From Halisarca cf. caerulea (Eukaryota; Porifera; Demospongiae; Chondrillida; Halisarcidae): a stretch of DNA of 64,000 nt. The translations under genes were made by a program, and so were the position numbers. This document shows positions 25,988-37,349 of the stretch, in pieces; position 1 is the stretch's first letter, and the number at the start of each line of letters is the position of its first letter. The stretch covers positions 3,262,617 through 3,326,616 of the forward strand of contig CAUJGJ010000434.1 in assembly GCA_963170055.1 (NCBI GenBank). Reading direction: 5' to 3'. A model generated the notes under the pieces. It did not search any database, had not been told where the DNA came from, and saw nothing but the letters and a program-made list of their open reading frames with translations.

Positions 25988-26390
25988 TTGGCATCACTCA
26001 CGTCCACACATTGACAATACACCTTTGTACATGTGCACACGCATATACAAACACACTGAATGCACAATACACTTTAGCCATCAAGTGAAATAACCGCATA
26101 TTCTTTGTGGGTAGTTTTTCAGCAGAACTGACATCTCAGACAACTATAATGGTTGACTGATATTATTATTCTTACAAACATTACAACTTGGGTACACTTA
26201 TGTGTCCATTTTTCTACCATGAATAAAAAATGGCAGCATTTTCTCATTGATTTCTCACCAAATTCAGGTAAATGATGTTTCAAGACAAATTTGAAAAAAA
26301 TGGATATTGCAAATGTCCCCAACATGTAGAAAGCACAAGTAATTTCTCTCAATGGCTTTGAAAGTTGAACACTCAAATGTTGCACAGTTA

Positions 26391-26527
26391 TCACTTAGCT
26401 TCGGTCCACAGGTCTTGAGGCATTCCATTCACAGTGGGCATCTCTCAAGCATGCAAGCAGGCGTGTTCGATATACAAAATCATCAAATGTACATGAAACT
26501 TCTTTGTTCGTTCGTTCGTACTATCTT
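26391..26527 (-). pseudogene. Terminal exon of duplicated gene, unit 3 (diverged, interrupted)
   Basis: Acceptor CCTTTCTCAG, then a frame related to the other terminal exons, a TGA in the middle, and a conserved MPTVNGMPQDLWTEAK-stop ending. The ending is better conserved than the surrounding sequence of this older copy. Confidence 0.45.
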
Positions 26528-27499
26528 CTGAGAAAGGGAAAATGGAAGTACGGTTGGTTAACATCAAAGAGTGACGTTAACCTATTCTGATAATTAGTAC
26601 ATAATACAGTCACTGTATAATGCATTAAGATTATACTGTGTGGATTATATCTCCTCAGAAAATAAATTAACAGTTTCAGCTGCTAGGTTTGTCAGGCATG
26701 TGCAGTGCAGATTATAACCTCAGAAGGTAATCCTGACAATATGTCAGACAGGTGTAGTTTTCACCTGTCATAGCCGGACAATTCATTTAAACATGTAGAT
26801 GTAGTATTACTGTAACTTATTTGCTACTCATAGTTTATATTAAGTGGTAAGGCCATTCCTATAAGCAATATTAATTAGTATTTGTACAGGTACAGATAAA
26901 GTTAGTTTATGATTCTAATCAACAATTATTGCCATTTGCCCTGGAAAGGGGGAAAAAGATGCTATATCCCATAGACAACTGCTTTTTACAGCTAAATATA
27001 GTGGTATTATCTGGAGTATCTCACTAGACAATGGACTTATGTAGTTGCAATATGATGCTCATTGACGTCACAACAAAATGGCGGAAAACAGCATGGCGAT
27101 TGTTTGACAGTTTCAGAGGTTAGAAGCTGGATTTTAGAAAATCGAACGAGGTATTTTCTTCATGAATATAGTTTAGCTAGCAAATTAACTTAGTTTTGAC
27201 CAAAAATTGGTATGGATATGGGCGTACCAGTCGCACCGGCTCCAACAAAACTTGCGACGTATCATTTTTCCCTCGCGAATCACAACCACGCCAGCGTTTG
27301 TTGGTCTTTGCCAAAATAAATTTACCACTTCTGAACAGTGGCTGCTGAAAGTTGCCCCTTAGTCTTCTTTTAGCTAGGTTCACTTGTGGACTAGTAGCTC
27401 TCATGCGCTGGACCTTTTTGTCCGTTAGACAGGTTCACAACCCGTCGTGACCAAGACTGCCAGTAAATGTCCGGTGACCGACTGCTATATTCTACACTG

Positions 27500-27606
27500 C
27501 ATGTGTGTGCGTGTGTGCATGTGCGTGTGTGCGCATGTGTGTGTGTGTGTGTGCGCGCGCGCGCGCTCGCGTGTGTGTGTGCGCGTGTGTGCGTGTGTGT
27601 GTGTGT
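27500..27606. repeat. (TG)n/(GC)n microsatellite
   Basis: Compound TG and CGCG tract in unit 3. The equivalent tracts in units 1 and 2 lie at about 8770-8830 and 17555-17622. Confidence 0.9.
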
Positions 27607-28329
27607 CAACTGTACACACCCTAAAACAATACAAAAAATTGAGGTTGGGAAATAATTTCCAATGTACACATATGCATATATATATATATAATATATATAT
27701 ATATATATTATACAATATAATACATAAAATATACATAATATATATAATATATATAATAAATATAATGTACATATATATACAGTGGTACCTGTTTTGAAAG
27801 TGGTCTCTCATTAGAGGTTCGCCCAAATTAGGCAGTATATTGATACTAAGTGTACTCAAGTCTTTAATATAAGTGGGGACATGCTTTCAACCCTTTCATA
27901 CCTTCTTTTCTGCTCTCTATTATAGACAATTTTAGCCTATTCTTTTATAAAGATTGTACGCTTCCCTATTAATTTCCCTCAATACTCCAGCTCTAACTGA
28001 CCATCATCTATTACAAGATGGGAATAAAATGGCCGCCCGTCGATATCCACTCTTTCGGTTCAACTATTCTTGTAACCTATTGCAGGCAAAAACAATTGCA
28101 TTTGTCGAAAGAAGGATTATACCTATATTCTAGAAGTTCTCCAAGAATCGTCGCTCAATACAGGTAATTTTGTGTTATTTTCAACCAATTGCTCTGGTCA
28201 TGGTCACCTTTTACAGGTGGTCGTTCTTTGAAGGTAAAAATGCATTACTGAATGTCAGTGCCTGAAAATGTGGTCTTGAAAAGAGGTGGTAGCTAGCTCA
28301 TGGCAGTGGTCTCTCAAAACAGGTACCAC

Positions 28330-28352
28330 TATATGTATATGTATATATATAT

Positions 28353-28412
<60 letters not shown>
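28330..28412. repeat. (TA)n microsatellite
   Basis: Long TA run in unit 3. A further TA-rich stretch lies at about 27676-27780. Confidence 0.95.
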
Positions 28413-28415
<3 letters not shown>

Positions 28416-28479
28416 ACATTGGTTGTGTATAAGTTGTGTTTCCGATTCACCTAACATAACATATACACACAATAAATAT

Positions 28480-29282
28480 AACACACCTTCGTCTCTGGTC
28501 TTTAGCTGGCAACGATACCCCTTCTCAAGCAACATCTGGCGACTTCTACTGATGGGAACTCCAGTACAAAGGAATGTTTAACTGCAGAAAGGGAAATTCT
28601 CTTGTTTTACTAGAAATAGAGGTAAATCTAATTTCAAATGAAATATTGAGTATTTCCGCAACTATAATTTATGTCATCATTGACCCACTCACTTCACACT
28701 AAACAGCAGCCATTTTCTTTCCTCTCTCGCTCTCTGAACTAAAAACATCAAGATTTCAACTCCACTAAGGTAACTGCTTGCGGAGCGAGAATTGCCTGGG
28801 CTGACACAGGCACAGACATCACAGCTCCTCTGAAACAAGTGGGATGGACAGCATTGACTAATAGGGGAATTATATATATATACCATACATAATTTTCTAG
28901 CTAAACACTACAAAAATCCACTTGCAATTGTCAGCTTGAAAGATGAGAATCATTACCTTTTGAAAAATGTCAGCCAGTTTTAGAGGTTTCTTCGTCCATA
29001 CACGTAGGGCACAATAAGAAGAAGTCCACAATGAAAAAAATCATCCTGTTCCTACAAATGTGTTGGAAAGAGTTTCAACACTGTAACTTTCTGTCCCGAA
29101 GATTACAAGTTCAACTAACCCATCAGTTGCTTCAACCTGCCGTGTCCAGGCACCAGACTTCTTCTCTTGGTCTTGTGTTCAACGTCCAACTGGACTGGTC
29201 GAAGATCAGAGGATGTAAAATTTGCACCAAACAGAACACAACTCACAAAATCTTGAGCACTTCTTCTTCAACACAGGAAAGG
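28480..29282 (-). repeat. Exon cassette copy 6 (start of a five-copy run)
   Basis: First of five head-to-tail cassettes at 28.48-32.79 kb. The QLDVEH-type exon is near 29120-29195. The microexon place near 28960-28980 reads CTAAAACTGG, so the AG acceptor seen in copies 1 to 5 is missing. Confidence 0.6.
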
Positions 29283-29357
29283 AGCTTAGAAAGGTTCTGT
29301 GTGGAATAGGTAAGCCTCAATAGCACTGGTAAGAAATACCGACATCTCAGATAATCA

Positions 29358-30180
29358 CAAAACACACCTTTTTCCTCGGTCTTCTTCAAGCTACACCTCT
29401 TTTCAAAATGTCTGGGTATCTTCACTGATGGGAACGAAAGAGTTACTATATTTCTTCAATTGAGTAAGTTATGGGAAGAAGCAGAAAGATGTGATGAAAC
29501 ACAACAACATTCACTCGATAACATTTCATAGCTGTCTTACTTCACGGTTGAACAGCACTTTTCCCTCCAATCTCGCTCCTTCTCTCACTACCTTGTTTTA
29601 GAGATTTACAACTTCAGTGTCACTTGTGGAGCAAAAATTGCCTTGGCTGACAAAAGGCATGTGTGCACATCACCAGCTCCTCTAAAAAGACAGGCAACAT
29701 TTGTAAAGTAGGGAAATGCTGCAATTAGATCGTCGGGCTCAGAATTGAGTAGACAAATTAAAATATTTAAAAACACTAATAATAACACTAATATCAATAT
29801 TATTACCATTCAAACAATGTCAGCCAGTTTTAGAGGATTTCTTCATCCAGCAATAGACGTCAGTCACAATCACATTGCAGTACTGCTCAAAACACTCCTG
29901 TTCCTACAAATGCACATGGATTGAAAGGAGCTTAGTTTCAACATTTTTCATTCCTTTCAACATTTTTCATTCCTTTCAACATTTTTCATTCCTGACGAGT
30001 ACAAGTCCAACTCACCCATCAGTTTGCTTCAACCTGCCGTGTCCAGGCACCAGACTTCTTCTCTTGGTCTTTGTGTTCAACGTCCAACTGGACTGGTCAA
30101 AGATCAGAGGATGTAAAACTTGCACAAAATAGAACACAACTCACAAAATCTTGAGCACTTCTTCTTCAATACAGGAAAGG
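29358..30180 (-). repeat. Exon cassette copy 7
   Basis: Same island order. The GAGDVHTCL-SAKAIFAPQVT island is near 29625-29695. A short internal triplication of a TTCAACATTTTTCATTCC word at 29937-29996 is specific to this copy. Confidence 0.6.
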
Positions 30181-30257
30181 AGTTTAGAAAGGTTCTGTGT
30201 GCAATAGTTAAGCCTCAATAGCACTGCTAAGAAATACTGACATATCAAATAATCACA

Positions 30258-31042
30258 AAACACCTTTTTCCTCGGTCTTCTTCAAGCTACGTCTCTTCTC
30301 AAAATGTCTGGCTATTTTCACTGATGGGAACGAACCAGTTATTATGTCTTCAATTGAGTGAGCTTTGGGAAGAAGCAGAAAGATGTGTTGAAACACAAGA
30401 GCATTCTCTCAATATAACATTTCATAGCTGTCTTACTTCACGGTTGAACAGCACTTTTCCTTCCAATCTTGCTCCTTCTCTCACTACCTCGTTTTAGAGA
30501 TTTACAACTTCAGTGTCACTTGTGGAGCAAGAATTGCCTTGGCTGACAAAAGGCATGCATACACATCACCAGCTCCTCTAAAAAGACAGGCAAAATTCAT
30601 AAAATACGGAAACAATGTACTAGTAATTTGATCATTACAATCAGAATAGATTAAGCAAATTAAAATATTTAAAATGTAATCAGACAGTACTGAAAATATC
30701 GATATCATTACCATTCATAAAATGTCAGCCAGTTTTAAGAGGATTTCTTCATCCAGCAATAGACGTAGGTTACAATCACAATGCAGTACTGCTCAAAACA
30801 CTCCTGTTCCTACAAATGCACATTGATTGAAAGAGCTTTGTTACAACATTTTTCACTCCTGAGGAGTACAAGTCCAACTCACCCATCAGTTGCTTCAACC
30901 TGCCATGTCCAGGCACCAGACTTCTTCTCTTGGTCTTTGTGTTCAACGTCCAACTGGACTGGTCAAAGATCGGAGGATGTAAAACTTGCACAAAATAAAA
31001 CACAACTCACAAAATCTCGAGCACTTCTTCTTCAACACAGGA
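30258..31042 (-). repeat. Exon cassette copy 8
   Basis: Same island order. The SAKAILAPQVT island is near 30515-30580 and the QLDVEH-type exon near 30885-30960. Confidence 0.6.
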
Positions 31043-31127
31043 AAGGAGCTTAGAAAGGTTCTGTGTGCAATAGGTAAGCCTCAATAGCACTGGTAAGAAA
31101 TACTGACATCTCAAATAATCACAAAAC

Positions 31128-31912
31128 ACACCTTTTTCTCGGTCTTCTTCAAGCTACGCCTCTTCTCAAAATGTCTGGCTATCTTCACTAATGGGAACGA
31201 ACCAGTTACTATGTCTTCAATTCAGTAAGCTTTGGGAAGATGCAGAATGATGTGATGAAACGCAAGAACATTCTCTCAATGTAACATTTCATAGCTGTCT
31301 TACTTCACAGTTGAAAAGAACTTTTCCTTCCAATCTTGCTCCTTCTCTCACTACCTCGTTTTAGTGACTTACTACTTCAGTGTCACTTGTGGAGCAAGAA
31401 TTGCCTTGGCTGACGAAAGGCATGTGTGCACATCACCAGCTCCTCTAAAAAGACAGGCAACATTTGTAAAATACGGAAACAATGTACAAGTAATTAGATC
31501 GTCCAAATCAGAATTGATTAGGCAAAGTAAAATATTTAAACTGTAATCAGACAGTACTGAAAATATCAATATTATTACCATTCAAACAATGTCAGCCAGT
31601 TTAAGAGGATTTCTTCATCCAGCAATAGACGTCGGTCACAATCACAATGCAGTACTGCTCAAAACACTCCTGTTCCTACAAATGCACATGGATTGAAAAG
31701 AGGTTGGTTTCAACATCTTTCTGTCTCAAGGAGTACACGTCCAACTCACCCATCAGTCGCTAGAACCTGCCGTGTCCAGGCACCAGACTTCTTCTCTTGG
31801 TCTTTGTGTTCAACGTCCAACTGGACTGGTCAAAGATCGGAGGATGTAAAATTTGCACTAAACAGAACACAACTCACAAAATCTTGAGCACTTCTTCTTC
31901 AACACAGGAAAG
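31128..31912 (-). repeat. Exon cassette copy 9
   Basis: Same island order. The microexon acceptor is lost here too (TCTTAAACTGG near 31598). Confidence 0.6.
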
Positions 31913-31995
31913 GAGCTTAGAAAGGTTCTGTGTGCAATAGGTATGCCTCAATAGCACTGGTAAGAAATACTGACATCTCAAAACAATACTAAAAA

Positions 31996-32790
31996 CACCT
32001 TTTTACTTGGTCTTCTTCAATCTGCGTCTCTTCTCAAAATGTCTGGCTATCTTCACTGATGGGAACGAACCATTTACTATGTCTTCAATTGAGTGAGCTT
32101 GGGGATGAAGCAGAAAGATGTGATGAAACACAAGAACATTCTCTCAATATAACATTTCATAGCTGTATTACTTCACGGTTGAAAAGAACTTTTCCTTCCA
32201 ATCTCGCTCCTTCTCTCACTACCTCGTTTCAGAGATTTACTACTTCAGTGTCACTTGTGGAGCAAAAATTGCCTTGGCTGACAAAAGGCATGCGTGCACA
32301 TCACCAGCTCCTCTTAAAAAGACAGGCAATATTTGTAAAATACGGAAACAATGTACTAGTAATTTGATTGTCCTAATCAGAATTGATTAGGCAAATAAAA
32401 TATTTAAACTGTAATCAGACAGTACTGAAAATATCAATATCATTACCATTCATAAAATGTCAGCCAGTTTTAGGAGGATTTGATTTCTTCATACAACTAT
32501 GAAGGTCGGTCATAATCACAATGCAGTACTGCTTAAAACACTCCTGTTCCTACAAATGAGCACATGGAATAATATAAAGATGTTAGTTCAACATCTTTCT
32601 GTCTCAAGGAGTACAAGTTCAACTCACCCATCAGTTGCTTCAACCTGCCGTGTCCAGGCACCAGACTTCTTCTCTTGGTCTTTGTGTTCAACGTCCAACT
32701 GGACTGGTCAAAGATCGGAGGATGTAAAACTTGCACAAAATAGAACACAACTCACAACATCTTTAGCACTTCTTCTTCAACACAGATAAG
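31996..32790 (-). repeat. Exon cassette copy 10
   Basis: Last of the five-copy run, with the QLDVEH-type exon near 32625-32705. It is followed within about 130 bp by the Tc1-like element. Confidence 0.6.
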
Positions 32791-32918
32791 AATTGGTGCA
32801 TTGAACACTTGGAAACAGTATTTATCATCCAACAGCTTTGAAAATGACTTCAAATACTATTATAGTAGAAGAGCTCCAATAAAACAATACACAAAATACT
32901 GGTATCTTAATATGCGTA

Positions 32919-33879
32919 CAGTGGCGCTCAAAAGAAAGTTGTCACAGGGACTAAATGGCGGCCGCGCGATATACTACAGATCGAAATAGCTAGAAACAAC
33001 TGAGAAACGGGCTGATGCAGAACACTTTTGAGTAGCTAAGCCAAGGAACCCCATAGTGACCAAATGTTGAGTTAGTATTGCGTATGTGTGCCTTTTCTGA
33101 GGATCACAGCTTTGATTCTGGACAGCGACGTGCTTTCAAGCCTAAGTACTGCAGCCCTTTCTTTTCAAGAATAAAATTCATGCTAATCATTGGTGAAGGT
33201 ACTCCATATTTGTCCCAGAGTTGGTTTGTACCGTCTGCAATATCAAAATTTGGTCTATTGCATCTTACAACCTTTTAGTGGGTTATTATTGTACATTCTT
33301 TAAGCATCAAAACCTATTGCTAAATGACGAATGCAATTGCCGTCTTTCGTTTGCTCTACTGAGGAAAGGCAGTGTTTCCAGAACAATAATCTATATATTC
33401 CAACATAGCACAAAGATAAGTAACTGTTGAAGCTGAAACTGGAGTCCTGCAACTGGTTCTAAGGACACTCTGACCTCCAACAGGAAAGACAAAAAGGTTC
33501 TCCATCCACCGATATCTGCAAAGTGTCTTTGTTTGCCTGTAAGGTTGCGAGGACACTAATTTCAGATGGTCTAGAACTATCCTAGTAGTCTGAGACATCG
33601 GCATGATTTTCGGTACAGATGAACTGCTGCCATAAAGTTAAACAGCAATCTGTACAAATATCGTATGCAACCCATCTTCAAGATTAAGCTTCGCCAATAT
33701 TTCAGTATTAGTCTTTCTTTGTAAATACTTCGATCTTCTAAATAGTACTACTGTGACTTGATTCATTTCCAAGAGTATTCATAGCTGTTTAGCAATTTGT
33801 CTATCGTGCCAACAAAACTAGACTCGCGACGCCATTTTATAACATTACGCAAGCGGCAACTTTCTTTTGAGTGCCACTG
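32919..33879 (-). mobile_element. Degenerate Tc1/mariner-like DNA transposon
   Basis: The two ends form a near-perfect terminal inverted repeat (CAGTGGCGCTCAAAAGAAAG at the left, with the right end reading CTTTCTTTTGAGTGCCACTG), and TA flanks both sides (32917-32918 and 33880-33881). Length is 961 bp. On the minus strand, frame-broken remnants near 33130-33070 read SRIKAVILRKGTHTQY, close to the C-terminal words of Tc1 transposases. No intact transposase remains. Confidence 0.8.
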
Positions 33880-34055
33880 TAGATTATAACGAATTCGAAG
33901 TGCACCTTTCTCTTTGGTCGTCTACAGAATCCTCCTTTCTGATGCACATTGAGGGGAACCAGTCATGTCTTGAAAGCAGTCAGTTCTCTGGGGAAATGGA
34001 AGAGATGATTTATATAGATTTATACACGTGTCACTGAACATTTTCACATAGTGTA

Positions 34056-34460
34056 AGTTTGCATGTAGCCAATAGTGTAGGTTTGCATGTAGCCAATAGT
34101 GTAAGTTTGCATGTAGCCAATAGTGTAAGTTTGCATGTAGCCAATAGTGTAAGTTTGCATGTAGCCAATAGTGTAAGTTTGCATGTAGCCAATAGTGTAA
34201 GTTTGCATGTAGCCAATAGTGCAAGTTTGCATGTAGCCAATAGTGCAAGTTTGCATGTAGCCAATAGTGTAAGTTTGCATGTAGCCAATAGTGCAAGTTT
34301 GCATGTAGCCAATAGTGTAAGTTTGCATGTAGCCAATAGTGTAAGTTTGCATGTAGCCAATAGTGCAAGTTTGCATGTAGCCAATAGTGCAAGTTTGCAT
34401 GTAGCCAATAGTGTAAGTTTGCATGTAGCCAATAGTGCAAGTTTGCATGTAGCCAACATG
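34056..34460. repeat. 24-bp minisatellite
   Basis: About 17 copies of a 24-bp unit (TTGCATGTAGCCAATAGTGT plus AAGT). The period is a multiple of three, so several frames on both strands are open throughout, giving apparent LHANLHYW or LATCKLAL repeats. The copies differ mainly at one position (GTGTAAG or GTGCAAG). Confidence 0.95.
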
Positions 34461-34607
34461 AAAGAAAGGTGAAGGTCCTCCAGAAAAGGTTTACTTCGTG
34501 CAAGGGGTACGTTTGTTGGCTAATTTGGAAAATGGCCACTACAAAATGCGCAGACAAGAGCTGGTTATGCATACATGTGGACTGCTTTCTGTCCAACAAC
34601 ACTAACA

Positions 34608-35101
34608 CAGTAGAACCTCCAACAGTGGACTCTTCAAAAACAAGGACCACAGTAAAATAATATCGTGAACGTCCTTCAAAGGAACTTGAAGTTTGGTTAA
34701 TTTTTTCCTCTTCATGCAGTCTTTCTGAGATAAAATTCCATTTGAATTTCAAAATAGTCAAAGGACACACGTGACAAAAGTAGGTAAGTAAACTTATATA
34801 ATGTCCCCACAAAGTGTCCTTTATACGGAGGTTCAACTGCATCAAATATGTAATGTCCCCACAAAGTGTCCTTTGTACGGAGGTTCAACTGCATCAAATA
34901 TGTTGTCCCCACAAAGTGTCCTTTGTACGGAGGTTCAACTGCATCAAATCTGTAATGTCCCCACAAAGTGTCCTTTGTACAGAGGTTCAACTGCGTCAAA
35001 TCTGTAATGTCCCCACAAAGTGTCCTTTGTACGGAGGTTTAACTGCATCAAATTAATCTGTAATGTCCCCACAAAGTGTCCTTTATACGGAGGTTCAACT
35101 G
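34608..35101. mobile_element. MITE with internal tandem array of about 52 bp
   Basis: Begins CAGTAGAACCTCCAACAGTG and ends GGAGGTTCAACTG, the same termini as the elements in the 9-kb units. The right half is expanded into six copies of a roughly 52-bp unit (TGTCCCCACAAAGTGTCCTT followed by a GGAGGTTCAACTGC word), between about 34800 and 35101. Confidence 0.65.
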
Positions 35102-35538
35102 CATCAATCTTGTTCCCTTGTATATATATACATACACAGTGACAGATTCCCCTTACAGAGTATGTAAGTACATACACATCGAATGTACAAAATGACAAGC
35201 CATCGAGTGAAATAACATTTCCATATGTGGGAAATTTTATTGCGAAATAGCACCATCTCTCAGGAGGAATGGTTAAGTTTTTGTTGGAAAAAAAAAATAA
35301 CTCTGCCACATATACATACCGGCCAGGTAGAGAAAATATTACAGAAATTTATCATTACTCTCTAAACAAATCATTTCAGAGTAGAGACATTTTCAGTATT
35401 CTTCAGAAAAAAACATTGCAAACTTAATGTGTAGTTAACAACACAAGTAGTCTTCCACATTGAAGGAAATACTAGTTATTTCTGTCAATGGCTGAAATTG
35501 AGACACAAATGCCACATAAACGCTGGACAGTGGTACGA

Positions 35539-35665
35539 TCACTTAGCTTCGGTCCATGGTCTTGAGCAAATCCATTCGAGATGTAGCCTCTGTTCACTTG
35601 GAAAATGTAAGAACGCATGTTCGGTAAGAATCAGAGGAGGAAGCTTCTTCTTCATCCATACCATC
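35539..35665 (-). CDS. Terminal exon of the older paralogue (unknown gene, minus strand)
   Basis: Uninterrupted version of the exon that is broken in the 9-kb units. It follows a strong acceptor (ACTCTTGCAG). After one base completing a split codon, it encodes 41 residues and a stop: MVWMKKKLPPLILTEHAFLH, then a stretch ending WICSRPWTEAK. Alignment in one frame with the three unit copies at 8474, 17257 and 26391 (shared ILxTEH, LH and WTEAK-stop) supports real coding. The protein is not recognised. Confidence 0.5.
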
Positions 35666-35669
35666 CTGC

Positions 35670-37260
35670 AAGAGTAAAATGGACTGTGAGTTTTTCCTGC
35701 CTAAAGGAACAAGTCCTGACAACTAGGATGAATACTGAGCTCGTAATGAAGGTTGAGTGCATGAAATACCATATAACGCTGAACTTTTGAGGAGCTCAAA
35801 TTAACACATTTCAAGTATGAGCCCTGCATGAAATTTGCACACTACAAATGAAAATGTTGCACTTTTTGACAGGTAGCAGCTGAACAACAGACTTGTAAAT
35901 TTTGCAAAAGAGGCCAACCACGAAAATTTAACTTGTGTATATAATAATTTTAGCACTATACTGTGTATGATATACGGAATTGCTAAACTGAAAGTGATTC
36001 ATTTCACTACCGCAGAGCAGGAAATTTTCACTGAATACACATGTGTTTATATCTTCCCGCAGCCATTCCGGAATTGGTGTATGCACATCCCAGAATTAGT
36101 AAACTGCGTGCAAGTCACGGGTGTGGCGTATTTTTGCATGTATGTATGAAATTAACCCAAAAAATACCTATTTAGAACAACTGAAACAACTAGGAAAGAA
36201 CAATTTACACCGAAATCGATTATTTGTCGACGTAAACTGACAGTTGGCTCAAGGAAACAGAAGTTCAATCAATATTCTCCTCGTACAGGTGGGAAACTAA
36301 TGCATATCATCAATGGAAATCATCATATTACATCACGATAAATGGTTGTTTTTCGACAGGTGGATGGAAAATCACTTTTGCGGAATTGAAAATTAATCAT
36401 CGTCTTAGAACCTTCCTTTCTGTTTGAAGTTTGGACTTTGGATACTTGTAACTATTGAATTTCTGTTAGTTTGAAGTGATATAATCAGGTGAGCAAAAGT
36501 AACAAGCAGATTTGTTCCATGTCTGCCCATTTAGCCCTGTGAAAGTGATGCACATATTTCATCATAAAACTGCTCAGCCTGGTTGTCTTGCTTATAGCCA
36601 ACAAATTTCGGAAATATCATAAGATTTGCCAAGTATTGATGTAAGTTTTAAAACTATTCAATGTCATTTTCAATTCCTGAAAAGGCGCTTTGTCTCATTT
36701 GCCGAAGGTTTTCAAACCATCGCTGTTTGCTTAACCCTTTATCATGGAACATAAGTGTCCGTTAAATATGCTTTATCGTGGAAAAGCCATTATAGCGGCT
36801 CAACTAGTAGCTGTGAGAGATCAGCGTATCTTAGCAAAATTTGTTCAAATATTATATACAGAATACGTGTGATGAGAAGGGCACATGCCAGCAATTTAAG
36901 AGCTGTGGTACGCATTACAACGAAGTTATAACTAATAGAAAATAGTACAAAAAAAGAACTAATAGACTCTGTTATGTGGCGATTATACGATGATATGCGA
37001 AATTATGCAATGTTTTACGAGGAATTATTTTCCTCAAAATGAGGTTCTTGGCGAAAATGAAGAGCTACAAGCTCCTGCACCTTGTTACTGCTTGCAACTG
37101 TACCTTTTTCGTATCCTCTGAAGAGTAATCCTTTGAAATGAGACCAATAATCAGGAAGAAATTTTATCATTCGACGGAACTCACACCGAAGTTTCTTTAC
37201 TTGCTTCGGTAAGTGCCAGGGCTTCACCTTCAGCTGCTATTGGACGAACTACTCATTTAG
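35670..37260. other. No supported feature
   Basis: AT-rich sequence with short open frames only, presumably intronic to the older paralogue (its terminal exon is at 35.5 kb and its other exons are at 41-43 kb). No repeat array or inverted-repeat element was recognised. Confidence 0.4.
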
Positions 37261-37349
37261 GGCCTGTTTGGTACCCCAAAGTGGATTTGTGCTACTTCTG
37301 GAAAGTTTCTGTGGTGAAAGTAAGCTGTTTGAACAGCGAGTATTTTCAC

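Larger units (their letters stand above)
19591..29282. repeat. Tandem unit 3 of about 9 kb (parental-type copy Q)
   Basis: Third large direct repeat. Its left part matches unit 2 almost perfectly. Its right part, after about 24.8 kb, carries many substitutions and small indels relative to units 1 and 2. The 44-bp array is about 345 bp longer than in unit 2, close to eight extra repeats. The unit runs into an amplified set of exon cassettes at 28.5-32.8 kb. Confidence 0.85.

Noticed and set aside
33922..34845. 307-aa minus-strand open frame with LHANLHYW repeats
   Set aside because: It covers the 24-bp minisatellite and reaches into a MITE. At least four frames are open over the same array.
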